Positions 16,834 to 25,847 of a DNA stretch of 64,000 nucleotides are shown in pieces. Position 1 is the stretch's first letter. The number at the start of each line of letters is the position of its first letter. Both the position numbers and the translations under genes were made by a program. This DNA is from JAFGPJ01 sp964439135 (GTDB lineage Bacteria; Planctomycetota; Phycisphaerae; Sedimentisphaerales; Anaerobacaceae). The DNA lies in the NCBI GenBank assembly GCA_964439135.1, contig CAYTNN010000001.1, forward strand, positions 1 to 64,000. Reading direction: 5' to 3'. Below the pieces are notes generated by a model. It worked only from the letters and a program-made list of their open reading frames with translations, had not been told where the DNA came from and did not search any database.

Positions 16834-18663
16834 TCAGCTCCTTTGTCGAACGATTTTCAAATTCGTGCATTGCTTTTCAAAATCCATCTGCACTCTTACA
16901 ATCCGGCTTATACTGCAGTTGTCGCTTCGGCAGGCTAAAAGGTCCCTGCTTTCGGGGCTTGTGCTCACAATGTCACCGAGGCGGTAATCGAGCATCAGGT
17001 TCGGTGTCTGGATATTGAAGGTCTCGATTACCTCGGACGATGTCACCGCCGTCCGACGAACAAATTCATACAAAGCGACTGAATCATCCGCCTCATCGGG
17101 CTTGCCGAACATTTGACTGGTTGCTTCGGTGAGGATGCTCTGGTCCGAGACTTTGCGATACTTGAACTGCCTGGGCAGCGTTATGACATGCTCGACGACC
17201 GGAGCTGTTGAATTGACCGGACCATTGACGGCCACCGCGGTCAACCGCTCATCGCTTACGACCGAAGCGGTGATTCGGAATCTCAGGGATCCTTGCAGTG
17301 CCGCGGCCCAGGTCTCCATATCGAGCCGGTCACTGCTGAGCCACACGCCGCATTCGTCGAGCAAGATATTGAACGCATGAAGGTACTGCCACCAGCCCTG
17401 GCCGCCATTGTACGAGACCTGCAGAAAATAGCCGAGTGAATGTCCCTGAACATCGGTAGTCAGAGCCGGCCGGAAACGCCTTCGCCGATGAACGAAATTG
17501 CCGCTTTGGAAGATTTGTGAAAAGTCAAACACATCTGACTGATTGTAAGGAGGCCCACTGTATTGGCCCGCTTCGTTCAGGCACCATTTGCGATAGACGT
17601 CTTTGGTCATGCAGAAATTCGGATTTGTCGAGGGCGAGAAGTTGTCATAGTTGTTCTGTTCGAGGCCGGCGTCCCATGCCTTGATTAGCTCGAAGGTCGC
17701 TTCATAGATTTTGAAGTCGCCCTGGCCGATATATTTGTGCGTGATCGGCCAGAACTTTTTCCTGCTGTGCATCTGTGCGATATTGCTCTTCGAGATGCTG
17801 AGCTGCTGACCGGGCGGCTGACAATTCAGCTCAACGACTCTGCCTGTTCCGGCTCTGTAGAATACAATCGCCTGGTCCGGCCCGTTGGTTGCCAGTCGCG
17901 GGACGAACTTGAACTTCAGGCCTATCCGTTCGCAGCAGCGGTGCAGGGCCTCTGCGAGATTCAGTCCCGTGACATCAAGGTCTCGGACGATTTGATTTTC
18001 CGTCAGGGCTTGCAATCGACTGAAGCTCGGCGTTTTTAGTTGCCCTGCCGGCGTGTATTCGCAGAGCAGATAATCAATCACTTCGGCATAAGTCCAGAGC
18101 CTGACTTGCATGGATTCGCCGCAAAAGACTGTGTAACTCTTGCCGTCGAGATCGATCGCTGTCTGATTGGCGTTACCTTTGCTGTCAGGATTAAATACTG
18201 TATCGAGACCGGCCAGGAATATGCTGGAACCGTCTGTTTTTGCAAGCCGCTGGCCATATACTGAAAGTCGCTTCAGATTCACGCTGAAGTCTCTGGCAAT
18301 GATTTCCAGCTTCTCGCCACCGGTTGTTCGTTTTGTCTCGATGCTTTCTATCTGCCCGTTGAAGATCGGCAGGCCAAAGACCGCTGAGCCGCACAAATCG
18401 GCATTATAATATTGCCGGATGCAGACTGTCTTTCCTGCTGCAAATTCATTTACAAGATCTTCGGTGGCTTTTACATCGGCTCCGGTGTGTGCTGCAGGAT
18501 TGTAGGCTAATTTAGCCAAGCCGAACTCCGGCCAGCCGCAGCGAATAATTTCAATCACTTCGAGAGTCGGACACAGTGTGCCGTCAATTAGGATAGAGAC
18601 GTACGCAGCTGGTAGTGACAGTCGCGTTTCCTCTGATTGGAAAAAATCTATTCTGTTGGACAT
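16834..18663 (-). CDS. Phage tail hub / baseplate candidate
   Basis: 609-residue protein in the late operon. The N-terminal beta-rich region (YVSILIDGTLCPTLEVIEI, GQIESIETKRTTGGEKLEI, RDFSVNLKRLSVYG) has the look of tail-hub (gp27/late-control-D-like) domains that describe a phi-angle barrel. The C-terminus has a further beta-domain (NLMLDYRLGDIVSTSPE) of the kind seen in distal-tail proteins. I infer a tail hub from size, fold-like pattern and position; no enzymatic motif is seen. It lies between a LamG fibre-like protein and small distal genes. Confidence 0.45.
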   Translation of the reverse strand: MSNRIDFFQSEETRLSLPAAYVSILIDGTLCPTLEVIEIIRCGWPEFGLAKLAYNPAAHTGADVKATEDLVNEFAAGKTVCIRQYYNADLCGSAVFGLPIFNGQIESIETKRTTGGEKLEIIARDFSVNLKRLSVYGQRLAKTDGSSIFLAGLDTVFNPDSKGNANQTAIDLDGKSYTVFCGESMQVRLWTYAEVIDYLLCEYTPAGQLKTPSFSRLQALTENQIVRDLDVTGLNLAEALHRCCERIGLKFKFVPRLATNGPDQAIVFYRAGTGRVVELNCQPPGQQLSISKSNIAQMHSRKKFWPITHKYIGQGDFKIYEATFELIKAWDAGLEQNNYDNFSPSTNPNFCMTKDVYRKWCLNEAGQYSGPPYNQSDVFDFSQIFQSGNFVHRRRRFRPALTTDVQGHSLGYFLQVSYNGGQGWWQYLHAFNILLDECGVWLSSDRLDMETWAAALQGSLRFRITASVVSDERLTAVAVNGPVNSTAPVVEHVITLPRQFKYRKVSDQSILTEATSQMFGKPDEADDSVALYEFVRRTAVTSSEVIETFNIQTPNLMLDYRLGDIVSTSPESRDLLACRSDNCSISRIVRVQMDFEKQCTNLKIVRQRS

Positions 18664-18692
18664 AGCTCATTTCTCGTTTTTGAGTCAATGTG

Positions 18693-20210
18693 TTAAATCG
18701 TCTCAACCTGCAGTATATTGATCGCATCCGGTCCGGTACCGTTAAGTTCGATGGCCATGTGGGCCGACGAACTGTTCTGGATGCCATCGGCATTTTCCGC
18801 CCTGATAGCGAACAGGTATCTGCCCGGTTCGAGCGGGTCACTTTCGTAGCTATAAAACTTCTGGCCCTTGTAGCTAATCTCAGCCAGAGGATTTTCATGG
18901 TCGATTTGCCCGGTCCTGCTGTCATGATATATATTAAAACATGCCGACTGAGACTCTTGTTCGAGCGGGCAATAGAACCAGGTCAGCCGAACCTGATCGG
19001 CGCCCACTTGCTCGACCCTGGCAGCGAAAATTTTATTCGGCAGCGGCTTATCCAGCTCGCCTTCGGCATCGAGTGATACCTTTGCCGCGGCAGCCAATGT
19101 AAGTTCCTGATAGCCGCAGTGATTGTATCGCCGAAAGACGTAGAAGTATGTCGAACTACTTGAGTGTAGAAGGTAATTGGGCGGTGAGATATCGCTGGCA
19201 TTCTGTTCGGTGACAGTCAGGATGGTCGCAAAGTCTATCTGTTCCATGGCGCCGCCGCGATATAGCACCGAGCAGCCGGCAATGCGGGCCCAGAACCAAC
19301 CAAGACCTAAGGTTGTTCCCAGCTTAAAAGCGTTGGCGGTCATTCCATTGAACAGGGCGTCTCTGAGCCAATTCAGCTCGATGTGCGGCGTGCTGCCCAT
19401 TGAGGTCAACGTCGCGAATCCCGCTGATGTTGCACTGACAGATCCAGCAACGGAAACAGTCGCTTCGGAGGCATGGATCGACGCCGGGCTGATTGGCCTT
19501 GCGAACATTGCAAAAGGCTCGTGATAGAGCCATCTTACTTCTTCGGCACTCAACATACGATTGTAGATAAAGACGTACTCTATCTTGCCGTTCCAGCAGT
19601 AATAGTAATCGTCGTTTTCATAGGTCCCTCCGATACCCACGGGCTGAGAATCGTTGATAAGGTTCAGATTGCCAGAGCTTGTAGATTCGCTGGCTTCCTG
19701 GACACCATTGACATATAGCTTGCCGTTGCCTGCACGCCAGATGCCTGCAACGTGCACATATTCACTTCCATTTGTTGCATGAGAAGACGTTGAGTTGATG
19801 ATACATTCTGTTCCGTCGGTATAAACCAGCCATTTGAACCTTCCACCGTTGTAGCCTGTAAGTTTGCAAGGTCTTACAAAAGCGCTGCGGGCGAAGATGG
19901 TATTTAGCTGGTTGGCACTTTGATTGACTGATGCTACGACACTTACTTCGTTGGTGGTGTCCAATCCAAATTTGTCGGTTCCGCAATCGATACATCGCTC
20001 GGTGCTGAATTCCAGGCATGAGCCGTGCTTAGCCGGTTTCCATGCCGGCGAGGCTGTGCTGTAATGGAAGCTGCCGTTATTGCGGCGGGGACCGCAATCG
20101 GCGACCATTTCGCCGGTCGCTTCGTTCATCAGCCAGCATCCCGCTAATCCCCTGGCGAGCGGATGGGTCCAGTTTATTTGTATCGCCCTGATTGGTTTAA
20201 ACAGTGGCAT
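18693..20210 (-). CDS. LamG-domain phage fibre-like protein
   Basis: 505 residues. Residues about 20-235 form a concanavalin/LamG jelly roll (LARGLAGCWLMNEATGEMVADC at the start, KLYVNGVQEASESTSSGNL, VGIGGTYENDDYYYCWNGKIEYVFIYNRMLSAEEVRWLY at the end). The final 110 residues form a fibronectin-like beta domain (DQVRLTWFYCPLEQ, GRYLFAIRAENADG). Such domains bind surface sugars, so a tail-fibre or adhesin role is likely. It overlaps the next upstream gene by 14 nt, so translation is probably coupled. Confidence 0.65.
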   Translation of the reverse strand: MPLFKPIRAIQINWTHPLARGLAGCWLMNEATGEMVADCGPRRNNGSFHYSTASPAWKPAKHGSCLEFSTERCIDCGTDKFGLDTTNEVSVVASVNQSANQLNTIFARSAFVRPCKLTGYNGGRFKWLVYTDGTECIINSTSSHATNGSEYVHVAGIWRAGNGKLYVNGVQEASESTSSGNLNLINDSQPVGIGGTYENDDYYYCWNGKIEYVFIYNRMLSAEEVRWLYHEPFAMFARPISPASIHASEATVSVAGSVSATSAGFATLTSMGSTPHIELNWLRDALFNGMTANAFKLGTTLGLGWFWARIAGCSVLYRGGAMEQIDFATILTVTEQNASDISPPNYLLHSSSSTYFYVFRRYNHCGYQELTLAAAAKVSLDAEGELDKPLPNKIFAARVEQVGADQVRLTWFYCPLEQESQSACFNIYHDSRTGQIDHENPLAEISYKGQKFYSYESDPLEPGRYLFAIRAENADGIQNSSSAHMAIELNGTGPDAINILQVETI

Positions 20211-20532
20211 CTAATGTCACCCCGTAGAACTTGTAGGTAAAGTTGTATTTGTTGTTGTAGTCTACCTTGGTGTTTTGCCAGTCAGCTCGAATTGCATCGG
20301 CTATCTGGGCTTGTGTCTGGCCGGCGAGCACCACGATGCTTCGTGATACTTCAACCAGCGAGCCGGCAGCCAGGGCATCAATCTCGGCCTGCTGAAGCTG
20401 TGCCGCGATTGCGCTCTCCGGCGTCGGCACAATTCCGCCGACCGGCGTGTCGATGGGGATGTGATAGAACAGCTCGGCCTTGCCCTTGCCGGATTCGGTC
20501 CTATTGATCCTTCCTATGTGTATATCGGCCAT
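20197..20532 (-). CDS. Phage hypothetical protein
   Basis: 111 residues, strong AGGAGG ribosome binding site. The N-terminal half (GKAELFYHIPIDTPVGGIVPTP) and the helical middle (ESAIAAQLQQAEIDALAAG) are typical of small phage structural proteins encoded next to fibres. No recognised family. Overlaps the LamG gene by 14 nt. Confidence 0.55.
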   Translation of the reverse strand: MADIHIGRINRTESGKGKAELFYHIPIDTPVGGIVPTPESAIAAQLQQAEIDALAAGSLVEVSRSIVVLAGQTQAQIADAIRADWQNTKVDYNNKYNFTYKFYGVTLDATV

Positions 20533-20542
20533 GTTTGCCTCC

Positions 20543-20935
20543 TTATGTTGACTGATAGTTCCAGCACTGGACGTACGCTCTGACGTTGTGACTGTCGGTC
20601 GAACCGGTTTGCTGGATGCCGATCCTGAAATGTGCCAGGTCTCGAACGACGAAGCTCAACTGCTGCGGATCGACGCTTTTGTCGCCCTGCATTTCCCAGA
20701 TTGGTGTGTCATCGTAATTTGAGCCGTCCAGTGATCCGTACAATTTGATCTTAACTTCATCCGTCGGTGTCGCATCGTAGTCGATTTCCACAGTGACGTG
20801 AGTGCCTTCGTAGCCGTTGGTTTCCATATCAATGTCGGACGAATAAGATTCCGTCGTGCCGGACAGCGTGACGTAGCCGTCGCCCGTCCCGATTATCTGA
20901 GACTGCGAGGCCCAGTTTCTGTTTATTGTTGCCAT
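20543..20935 (-). CDS. Phage hypothetical beta-rich protein
   Basis: About 130 residues from ATG 20935, which has AGGAG 7 nt upstream; an ATG-like extension upstream (20950) has none. Beta-rich sequence (YVTLSGTTESYSSDIDMET, VTVEIDYDATPTDEVKIKL, LYGSLDGSNYDD) resembling small tail or decoration proteins whose values are summed along a polypeptide. No family recognised. Confidence 0.55.
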   Translation of the reverse strand: MATINRNWASQSQIIGTGDGYVTLSGTTESYSSDIDMETNGYEGTHVTVEIDYDATPTDEVKIKLYGSLDGSNYDDTPIWEMQGDKSVDPQQLSFVVRDLAHFRIGIQQTGSTDSHNVRAYVQCWNYQST

Positions 20936-20960
20936 TCTAAACTCCTGCAATTAGCACTGG

Positions 20961-21356
20961 TTAATCTAAGCTTATATCCAGGTCACCCGCTTCGAATCTG
21001 GCTGTATCCGAATCGCCGATCGTTTTGGACTGACTCAATATTCCGTGAGCCAGCATGTTGCCTGCCGTTGCTGCGTCGAACAAAGCGAAGTGAGTTATCG
21101 TTCCCCAGCTCCCGGTTGCTTGGTTGAAGGTGATGTAACTGGCATTGTCCAGAGAACCGTTCGACGCGGTGTTCCAGTCGGAAGCGGATGTTTGCACCCG
21201 TGCGTAGGCGTTGCCGCTCGGCTCGACTAATCCTGAACCGTCATCGGTCGGATCTGCGGTCGAGAGTCCTACGTAGATTGTCGGCGGCGTATAACTGCCT
21301 TTGCAAAAAATGTGATCCAGAATCTTGTTTTCCCAATAATCTGAAAAGCCGCCCAT
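20961..21356 (-). CDS. Phage tail-associated protein (Gp80-like family)
   Basis: 131 residues matching a widespread phage family whose members read SDYWENKILDH at the start, then YTPPTIYVGLSTADPTDDG, YARVQ, GTITHFALFDA, GNMLAHG and end AGDLDISLD. The family is found beside tail-fibre genes in many tailed phages and prophages. The exact structural role is not settled from sequence. Clear member by the full set of motifs. Confidence 0.72.
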   Translation of the reverse strand: MGGFSDYWENKILDHIFCKGSYTPPTIYVGLSTADPTDDGSGLVEPSGNAYARVQTSASDWNTASNGSLDNASYITFNQATGSWGTITHFALFDAATAGNMLAHGILSQSKTIGDSDTARFEAGDLDISLD

Positions 21357-21384
21357 ATCAAGTCTCCTGAGTTCTCAAGTGTTA

Positions 21385-21840
21385 TTAACCTGGTGTTCTT
21401 GTGATCGCCTCGGCAGCGTCCGTCGGCGTATGGGTCAAAAGGACCGTCTGCCCATCGTCATCGTAGTATTTGATTTCACCGCTGGATTTGTTCTGGATGG
21501 CTTTGTTGGCCAGCAATTTGTCAGCGGTCACTGCACCCGTCCCTGACCATACGATTTCATCGCTTCCCACAAGTGTGTCACCATTTGCAGGATTCGCCCC
21601 GGCCTGCAGAAAAATCTGAACAGAATATCTGCCGGCCTGTATATTCGTGTCAAAGCTGCCGACGTACCGGCTGCCGCTCTTGTCCGTCAGGCTGATGTCG
21701 TAATCGTCTGCGGTACGGCCGCCCGTCCCCCATGCCTCGAAGGCCTGCCCAGCGATGTACCATACGTTACCGGCGGCGTTACGAACAACGGCGTACAGTG
21801 TACTGCCTGATGCGTAGTTTATATGAATTTCGTTTGCCAT
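21385..21840 (-). CDS. Phage hypothetical protein
   Basis: 151 residues with a strong GGAGGA ribosome binding site. The N-terminal MANEIHINYASGSTLYAVV resembles a family of small phage proteins found beside tail fibres; the middle has SGSRYVGSFDTNIQAGRYSVQIFLQAG and the end EIKYYDDDGQTVLLTHTPTDAAEAITRT. Function unknown; beta-sandwich likely. Confidence 0.6.
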   Translation of the reverse strand: MANEIHINYASGSTLYAVVRNAAGNVWYIAGQAFEAWGTGGRTADDYDISLTDKSGSRYVGSFDTNIQAGRYSVQIFLQAGANPANGDTLVGSDEIVWSGTGAVTADKLLANKAIQNKSSGEIKYYDDDGQTVLLTHTPTDAAEAITRTPG

Positions 21841-21867
21841 ATCTGATTCCTCCGCTGCGGATGCTTT

Positions 21868-22656
21868 TTATGCTTCTTCGCTCCAGGTTCCGTTTTTGGC
21901 GATGGTGGCCCAGTTGCCGGCCGATTCAGCGATAATCGTTAATGATGCCCCGATTGTGCCGGCTGATTTGTATTTGTCCGCTGTCTGGCCTGAGTCGTCA
22001 CGAATTGCCGCCGTGCCCGGATCGATACGTAACTGCTGGGCTGCCTGCACGGCGAAACTAAACACCGTTCCCGGAGATGCCGAGGCGGGCAGGGTCAGCG
22101 TCACCGTCGCAGAAGCGCCAAGGTTTGTGTGCACGCTGCCTGATTCGGCCGCCGTCAGTGTGTCGTCGGCAGTATGGGCCTCGATGGTTTTCTTTATCCC
22201 GCCGGCCCCGTAAGGCATTGCGATGTTGTGCCCGGCCCGGCAGTCGGTGATCGAGTCGATGTCACCGCCTGAGGTGCTGACCTGGGCCAGGCGAATGTGA
22301 GGTGTCGCTGCCATATCGGGGAAGCTGCTGTATTCATCAGTGACGAGTGTTCCGGACGAATCCAGGTAGATGTAAATATTTGCTTTATCGTCGGCCAGCG
22401 TATTACCCGTCGAGCCCGCGTAGCTGATCAGTACGGTGCCGAGCCAGAACTTGCCGAGCTTGACTCCCACGTCCAGGTCGCCTTCATCGTAGACTCTCAG
22501 GTCGTTCGCACGCCGGGCCGTCAGCAGTAATCGGTACAGCAGCTTTCTAAAGTGCAGGTAATATGGCGCCGTCCCGGTCGGGATATACTCGACACCGGTC
22601 TCGCTGTCGGACTGCATGTTGAGCAGCTCATTGTCGGATGGATAAACTTCAGCCAT
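21868..22656 (-). CDS. Phage tail/fibre-like protein
   Basis: 262 residues, AAGGAGA ribosome binding site. The N-terminal part has FRKLLYRLLLTARRANDLRVYDEG, and a middle GKFWLGTVLISYAGSTGN. The C-terminal 100 residues form a beta-helix/receptor-like module (ATVTLTLPASASPGTVFSFAVQAAQQLRIDPGTAAI) seen in phage tail fibres and tail spikes. No enzymatic motif. Part of the continuous minus-strand late operon. Confidence 0.55.
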   Translation of the reverse strand: MAEVYPSDNELLNMQSDSETGVEYIPTGTAPYYLHFRKLLYRLLLTARRANDLRVYDEGDLDVGVKLGKFWLGTVLISYAGSTGNTLADDKANIYIYLDSSGTLVTDEYSSFPDMAATPHIRLAQVSTSGGDIDSITDCRAGHNIAMPYGAGGIKKTIEAHTADDTLTAAESGSVHTNLGASATVTLTLPASASPGTVFSFAVQAAQQLRIDPGTAAIRDDSGQTADKYKSAGTIGASLTIIAESAGNWATIAKNGTWSEEA

Positions 22657-22680
22657 AACTTTCTCCTTATTCTTTGGAAA

Positions 22681-23466
22681 TCACGCGTTGTTCTCTATGT
22701 TGAGCACCAGTTGATTCGTTTGTTTATCGAACGAAGAAACGCTCAGTCCCTCGGCAGGTCTTGCCGCCGGCGTCACTGTGATCGGCCCGGTTTCGCTGCC
22801 GGTGCTTTGTCTGCCCGATGCGTCTCTGATCTTTACGCCGAATTTGTAAGTTCCACTCGGCAGGGACGGGCTTGTCCATTCGATTGTATCTGCGTCGAGG
22901 CCAAACTGGCCGTAGCCGAAACTGCCCTTGCCCAAGCCGATCGCTGCTGCCGAATCCCACCCGAAATCACCAAGGCCGAATCGGCTCATGCCCAACCCGG
23001 CTTTGTCCTGCCAGGCCGGCCAGATTCGGATCGGTGTATCGGTCATTGGTTTGTCGTAATCGATTTGGCCTGTGCCGTTGTCAAAGTAAATATCCGCAGA
23101 AGCACCCATCGGTAGATTCTGACTCCGTAACAGCGTGATTGTGACACGTCCGCTGTCAACCAGTGGCTTGGTAAGCTCACTGCTGAAATCCGTATCGGCG
23201 TATTCTGCCTCAACGGCAAAAACCTCGATTCGAACAGGACACTCCGGAGACGTTGGGAACGGGACGATCAATTGTCTTTGCCCGCTGTCGAGCGTTGTCC
23301 CTGCGTATCGGCCGTTGACATACACCTGGTGGAATTTGTCACTGAAGGTCGATCGCCATTTGACCAATGCGACACGGGGCTCCTTGACGTACCGGCCGTC
23401 CCGCCAAATACCGGCGGGTAAGTCAAATGCTCTGACCGAATCTATGCCGTTACTGTTGAGTGACAT
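22681..23466 (-). CDS. Phage structural protein with Gly-Phe-rich repeat and fibronectin-like domain
   Basis: About 262 residues from ATG 23466; a TTG at 23493 is a weaker start. Beta-sandwich N-terminus (RVALVKWRSTFSDKFHQVYV), then an unusual Gly/Phe/Trp segment (GLGMSRFGLGDFGW, GLGKGSFGYGQFGLDADTIEW), then a fibronectin-like part (GTYKFGVKIRDASGRQST). Similar Gly-Phe runs occur in fibre-attachment proteins of environmental phages. Role inferred as tail or head-tail protein. Confidence 0.5.
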   Translation of the reverse strand: MSLNSNGIDSVRAFDLPAGIWRDGRYVKEPRVALVKWRSTFSDKFHQVYVNGRYAGTTLDSGQRQLIVPFPTSPECPVRIEVFAVEAEYADTDFSSELTKPLVDSGRVTITLLRSQNLPMGASADIYFDNGTGQIDYDKPMTDTPIRIWPAWQDKAGLGMSRFGLGDFGWDSAAAIGLGKGSFGYGQFGLDADTIEWTSPSLPSGTYKFGVKIRDASGRQSTGSETGPITVTPAARPAEGLSVSSFDKQTNQLVLNIENNA

Positions 23467-23496
23467 TCCTTCTGCGTCCTTTTCCGTAACCAACTG

Positions 23497-23865
23497 TTAA
23501 GCCAACTGTGTGTAGACGATTTCATAATCGACGACGATGCCGGTTCCGCTGGCGTTTTCTGTGCCTGCCTTGAACGAATCCATGCGGAGATTTGCGAATT
23601 CCCGGCCACTGCTTGCTATGAGTGTGTGCGTATCACCGTCCATAAATGCAGCTATCTTATTGATTCTCTCGTCCAGTTTCGCCCGGCTTTTTGCCCGCAA
23701 CGTGCCGGTCTGTTTAATCTTCCTGCCGCGTCGTCCAAGGTCGATACTCAGCACGCCGTCCAGTCCGGGTACGGTCCTTTCGATCGAATCCCTGCTGAAG
23801 CTGCCGGTGCTAATCTCCAGTGCCTGCTCGTCAAACAACATCTGTGAATCTAATGTGACTTTCAT
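23497..23865 (-). CDS. Phage hypothetical protein (tail candidate)
   Basis: 122 residues. Sequence has SFSRDSIERTVPGLDGVLSI, RRGRKIKQTGTLRAKSRAKL and DGDTHTLIASSGREFANLRMDSF, a pattern of small beta-roll proteins similar to tail-completion or distal-tail subunits that compute angles between residues. Weak AGAGAA ribosome binding site, 18 nt gap to the upstream gene. No family named. Confidence 0.5.
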   Translation of the reverse strand: MKVTLDSQMLFDEQALEISTGSFSRDSIERTVPGLDGVLSIDLGRRGRKIKQTGTLRAKSRAKLDERINKIAAFMDGDTHTLIASSGREFANLRMDSFKAGTENASGTGIVVDYEIVYTQLA

Positions 23866-23883
23866 CTGTCTTCTCTTTGTAAA

Positions 23884-24540
23884 TTAATCCCGCACTAATC
23901 TTCCGGCCGCTCCGATCTTGGTGACATCGGCCACTCCGTCTGTGCCGAAGTCGATACTGAGTCGGCAACGCCCCCTTGCTTTAGTGAAGAGCTTCTGATA
24001 GTACAGGCTCTTGTTCCAGTGGTTCTGGTCCCTGGTTTTGCCGGCCAACATCGCGCAGACGCTGGATATCACCGCGAAAACAGATGCCAGCCTCAGCACG
24101 CTCGTATCCAGAATATCATCGGCGTCGATGTCACTTGCCGGGTTGCCTGGTTTGATACCGAAATATTCTGTCAACTGAAAACCGACCTCGGCGGCCTGTG
24201 GTCCGAACGTGCTGATTCGATAGGATATGTTCGTCGCTGCCGGTGGCGGTACGGCGGTCTGCGTCGAATCGGCTCTGACTACCGATATGCTTAGCTGCGT
24301 CGCAGAGTCCACCGAGACGATCTCGTACGCTCCATCCAGCGAACCGTCCGCCGATTGCAGGTAGATGACACCGCCTGCCCGGACCTGAGCGGCGATGAAA
24401 TCCGCTCCGCCCGCCGTCAATGTCGTGCCGCTGAGTGCCGCTCCGGTACCCGTCGTCAATACCTGCCACGGCAGGTGCAATTCGCCGAACAGGATCGGCT
24501 CGTATTTCAAAATGTCGGCATCGTTTGAAAAAGTAACCAT
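23884..24540 (-). CDS. Phage head-tail connector candidate
   Basis: 218 residues directly downstream of the major capsid gene. Begins MVTFSNDADILKYEPILFGE, has a beta-domain (GTTLTAGGADFIAAQVRAGGVIYL, YEIVSVDSATQLSISVVRAD) and helices later (DDILDTSVLRLASVFAVISSV, RDQNHWNKSLYYQKLF). Position after capsid and the helix pattern fit an adaptor/connector that docks on the portal. GGGAGA ribosome binding site. Function inferred from position. Confidence 0.5.
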   Translation of the reverse strand: MVTFSNDADILKYEPILFGELHLPWQVLTTGTGAALSGTTLTAGGADFIAAQVRAGGVIYLQSADGSLDGAYEIVSVDSATQLSISVVRADSTQTAVPPPAATNISYRISTFGPQAAEVGFQLTEYFGIKPGNPASDIDADDILDTSVLRLASVFAVISSVCAMLAGKTRDQNHWNKSLYYQKLFTKARGRCRLSIDFGTDGVADVTKIGAAGRLVRD

Positions 24541-24557
24541 TTCTTGTGTCTCCCTGC

Positions 24558-24597
24558 GAGGGTGGAATCCCGCATATAGCGCGGGATTCCCATCCTC
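24558..24597 (-). other. Hairpin between capsid gene and connector gene
   Basis: Perfect 10-bp stem (GGAATCCCGC at 24564-24573, GCGGGATTCC at 24581-24590) with an outer GAGG/CCTC pair. No T-run follows on either strand, so it is not a classical terminator. In phage late operons such hairpins behind the capsid gene stabilise or partially terminate the mRNA to boost capsid expression. Confidence 0.55.
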
Positions 24598-24627
24598 GTA
24601 TGTCCCCCCGATAAATCGGGTAAATGC

Positions 24628-25782
24628 TTAGCTGGTGCTTAGATCGCGAATCAAACCGTGTGCCGCTTCGTTTTTAAGCTCCACGGTATATTCGCCGATC
24701 AGTTCTCCGCACTCATAGTCACCGCTGCTTGCCAGTGGCTTGAAGTGAAAGCTTCGGCCGGCTAACGGCAGCACGTTGATGCGCGATGAATCCAGCAGCA
24801 GTGCAGCATCCTGCGGCATCCAGCGTGTCGTGACAATTTTGCAGATGCCGAAGTCGCTTTCATAGATGCCGATCATGTCGGTGAAGGTGGTGTCGTTGGC
24901 TCCGTACGCCCGGCTGTCGGAGCAAAATGCGTTGATCTTTCGCTTCTGGAAGCCGCCGACGACGATAAGGTCCACGTTGCCGCTGCTGCTGTCCCAGATT
25001 TTCCTGAGCACGTAGTTGATCATCGCCTCGTCGAGGGCGGTGCCGCTGGGAAAGCCGCTGTCGCCGGTGTGGAAGATGTTTGTCGAGAGGTGCTGGATAA
25101 TACCCTTCATCGAGCGTCTGACTGAGCCGCTGCCTTCGGGATTGCTCGCGGGCTGGCCGGCGTTGATGATGGTGTTTTCCAGGTCGCGAACCAGCTCCCG
25201 TATGCGTGCCTGCTTTTGGTTGTCAAGTTCATCGGCAAGACCTAACTGGCTGGCGGCCATGTCCGTGCCGCTAACTTCGACCGCAGCAGTGAATATCTGA
25301 GTGTAGTTGCCGCACCGGCTGCGGTTGGTGAACCGCGCATTGGGCTTGTCGGCGCCTTCGAGAGCCGCATTGCCGAGGATGTTGATCGCCTGGTTGTCGG
25401 CGAGGTTCTCGGCAGTGGTGCCGGCGTAACCGCGAACTATCGTAAGCGTATTTGTGCTGATGCCGGTCACCAGCATCAATTCCTCGCTGCCTTCGATCTG
25501 TATCTGATCGCCGATGCGGAATCTGCTGCCGTTATCGACGACAAAGTCGGTGTCGGTGCTCGGATCGCTAAACGTGCTGTCATTTACGGCGTCCTTGTTG
25601 GGCAGAAGCTCGTCTTCGAGCCATTCGTGATGCGTGCTGGTTGCCTCACGCATCGGATCGCCCAGGGCGTTCAGTAAAGGCGTCTCAAAAGGCGAGACTA
25701 TGCCGACCAGGTCCGATACATCCTCGGCCAGCTCCGGCAGGGTCGTACCTGCGGAATACGTTGCTTTTCCTGTAAATGCCAT
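24628..25782 (-). CDS. Major capsid protein (SU10/DUF5309-like, HK97 fold)
   Basis: 384 residues. The sequence follows the SU10-like major capsid family: an N-arm with a first helix (LPELAEDVSDLVGIVSPFETPLLNALG), an inserted beta domain around residues 75-130 (RFRIGDQIQIEGSEELMLVTGI, TLTIVRGYAGTTAENLADNQ), the RFTNRSRCGNYTQIFTAAVEVSGTDMAASQ segment, and a conserved core end (ICKIVTTRWMPQDAALLLDSSRINVLPLAGRSFHFKPLA). SU10-type capsids are known from elongated-head podoviruses, consistent with no tape measure being found. AGGAGA ribosome binding site. Downstream hairpin at 24558-24597. Confidence 0.85.
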   Translation of the reverse strand: MAFTGKATYSAGTTLPELAEDVSDLVGIVSPFETPLLNALGDPMREATSTHHEWLEDELLPNKDAVNDSTFSDPSTDTDFVVDNGSRFRIGDQIQIEGSEELMLVTGISTNTLTIVRGYAGTTAENLADNQAINILGNAALEGADKPNARFTNRSRCGNYTQIFTAAVEVSGTDMAASQLGLADELDNQKQARIRELVRDLENTIINAGQPASNPEGSGSVRRSMKGIIQHLSTNIFHTGDSGFPSGTALDEAMINYVLRKIWDSSSGNVDLIVVGGFQKRKINAFCSDSRAYGANDTTFTDMIGIYESDFGICKIVTTRWMPQDAALLLDSSRINVLPLAGRSFHFKPLASSGDYECGELIGEYTVELKNEAAHGLIRDLSTS

Positions 25783-25847
25783 TTGTTATTCTCCTGTTCT
25801 GCACTCCGCGATAAATTGCGGAGCTAAGTATGCTTGCTTTTCATGAG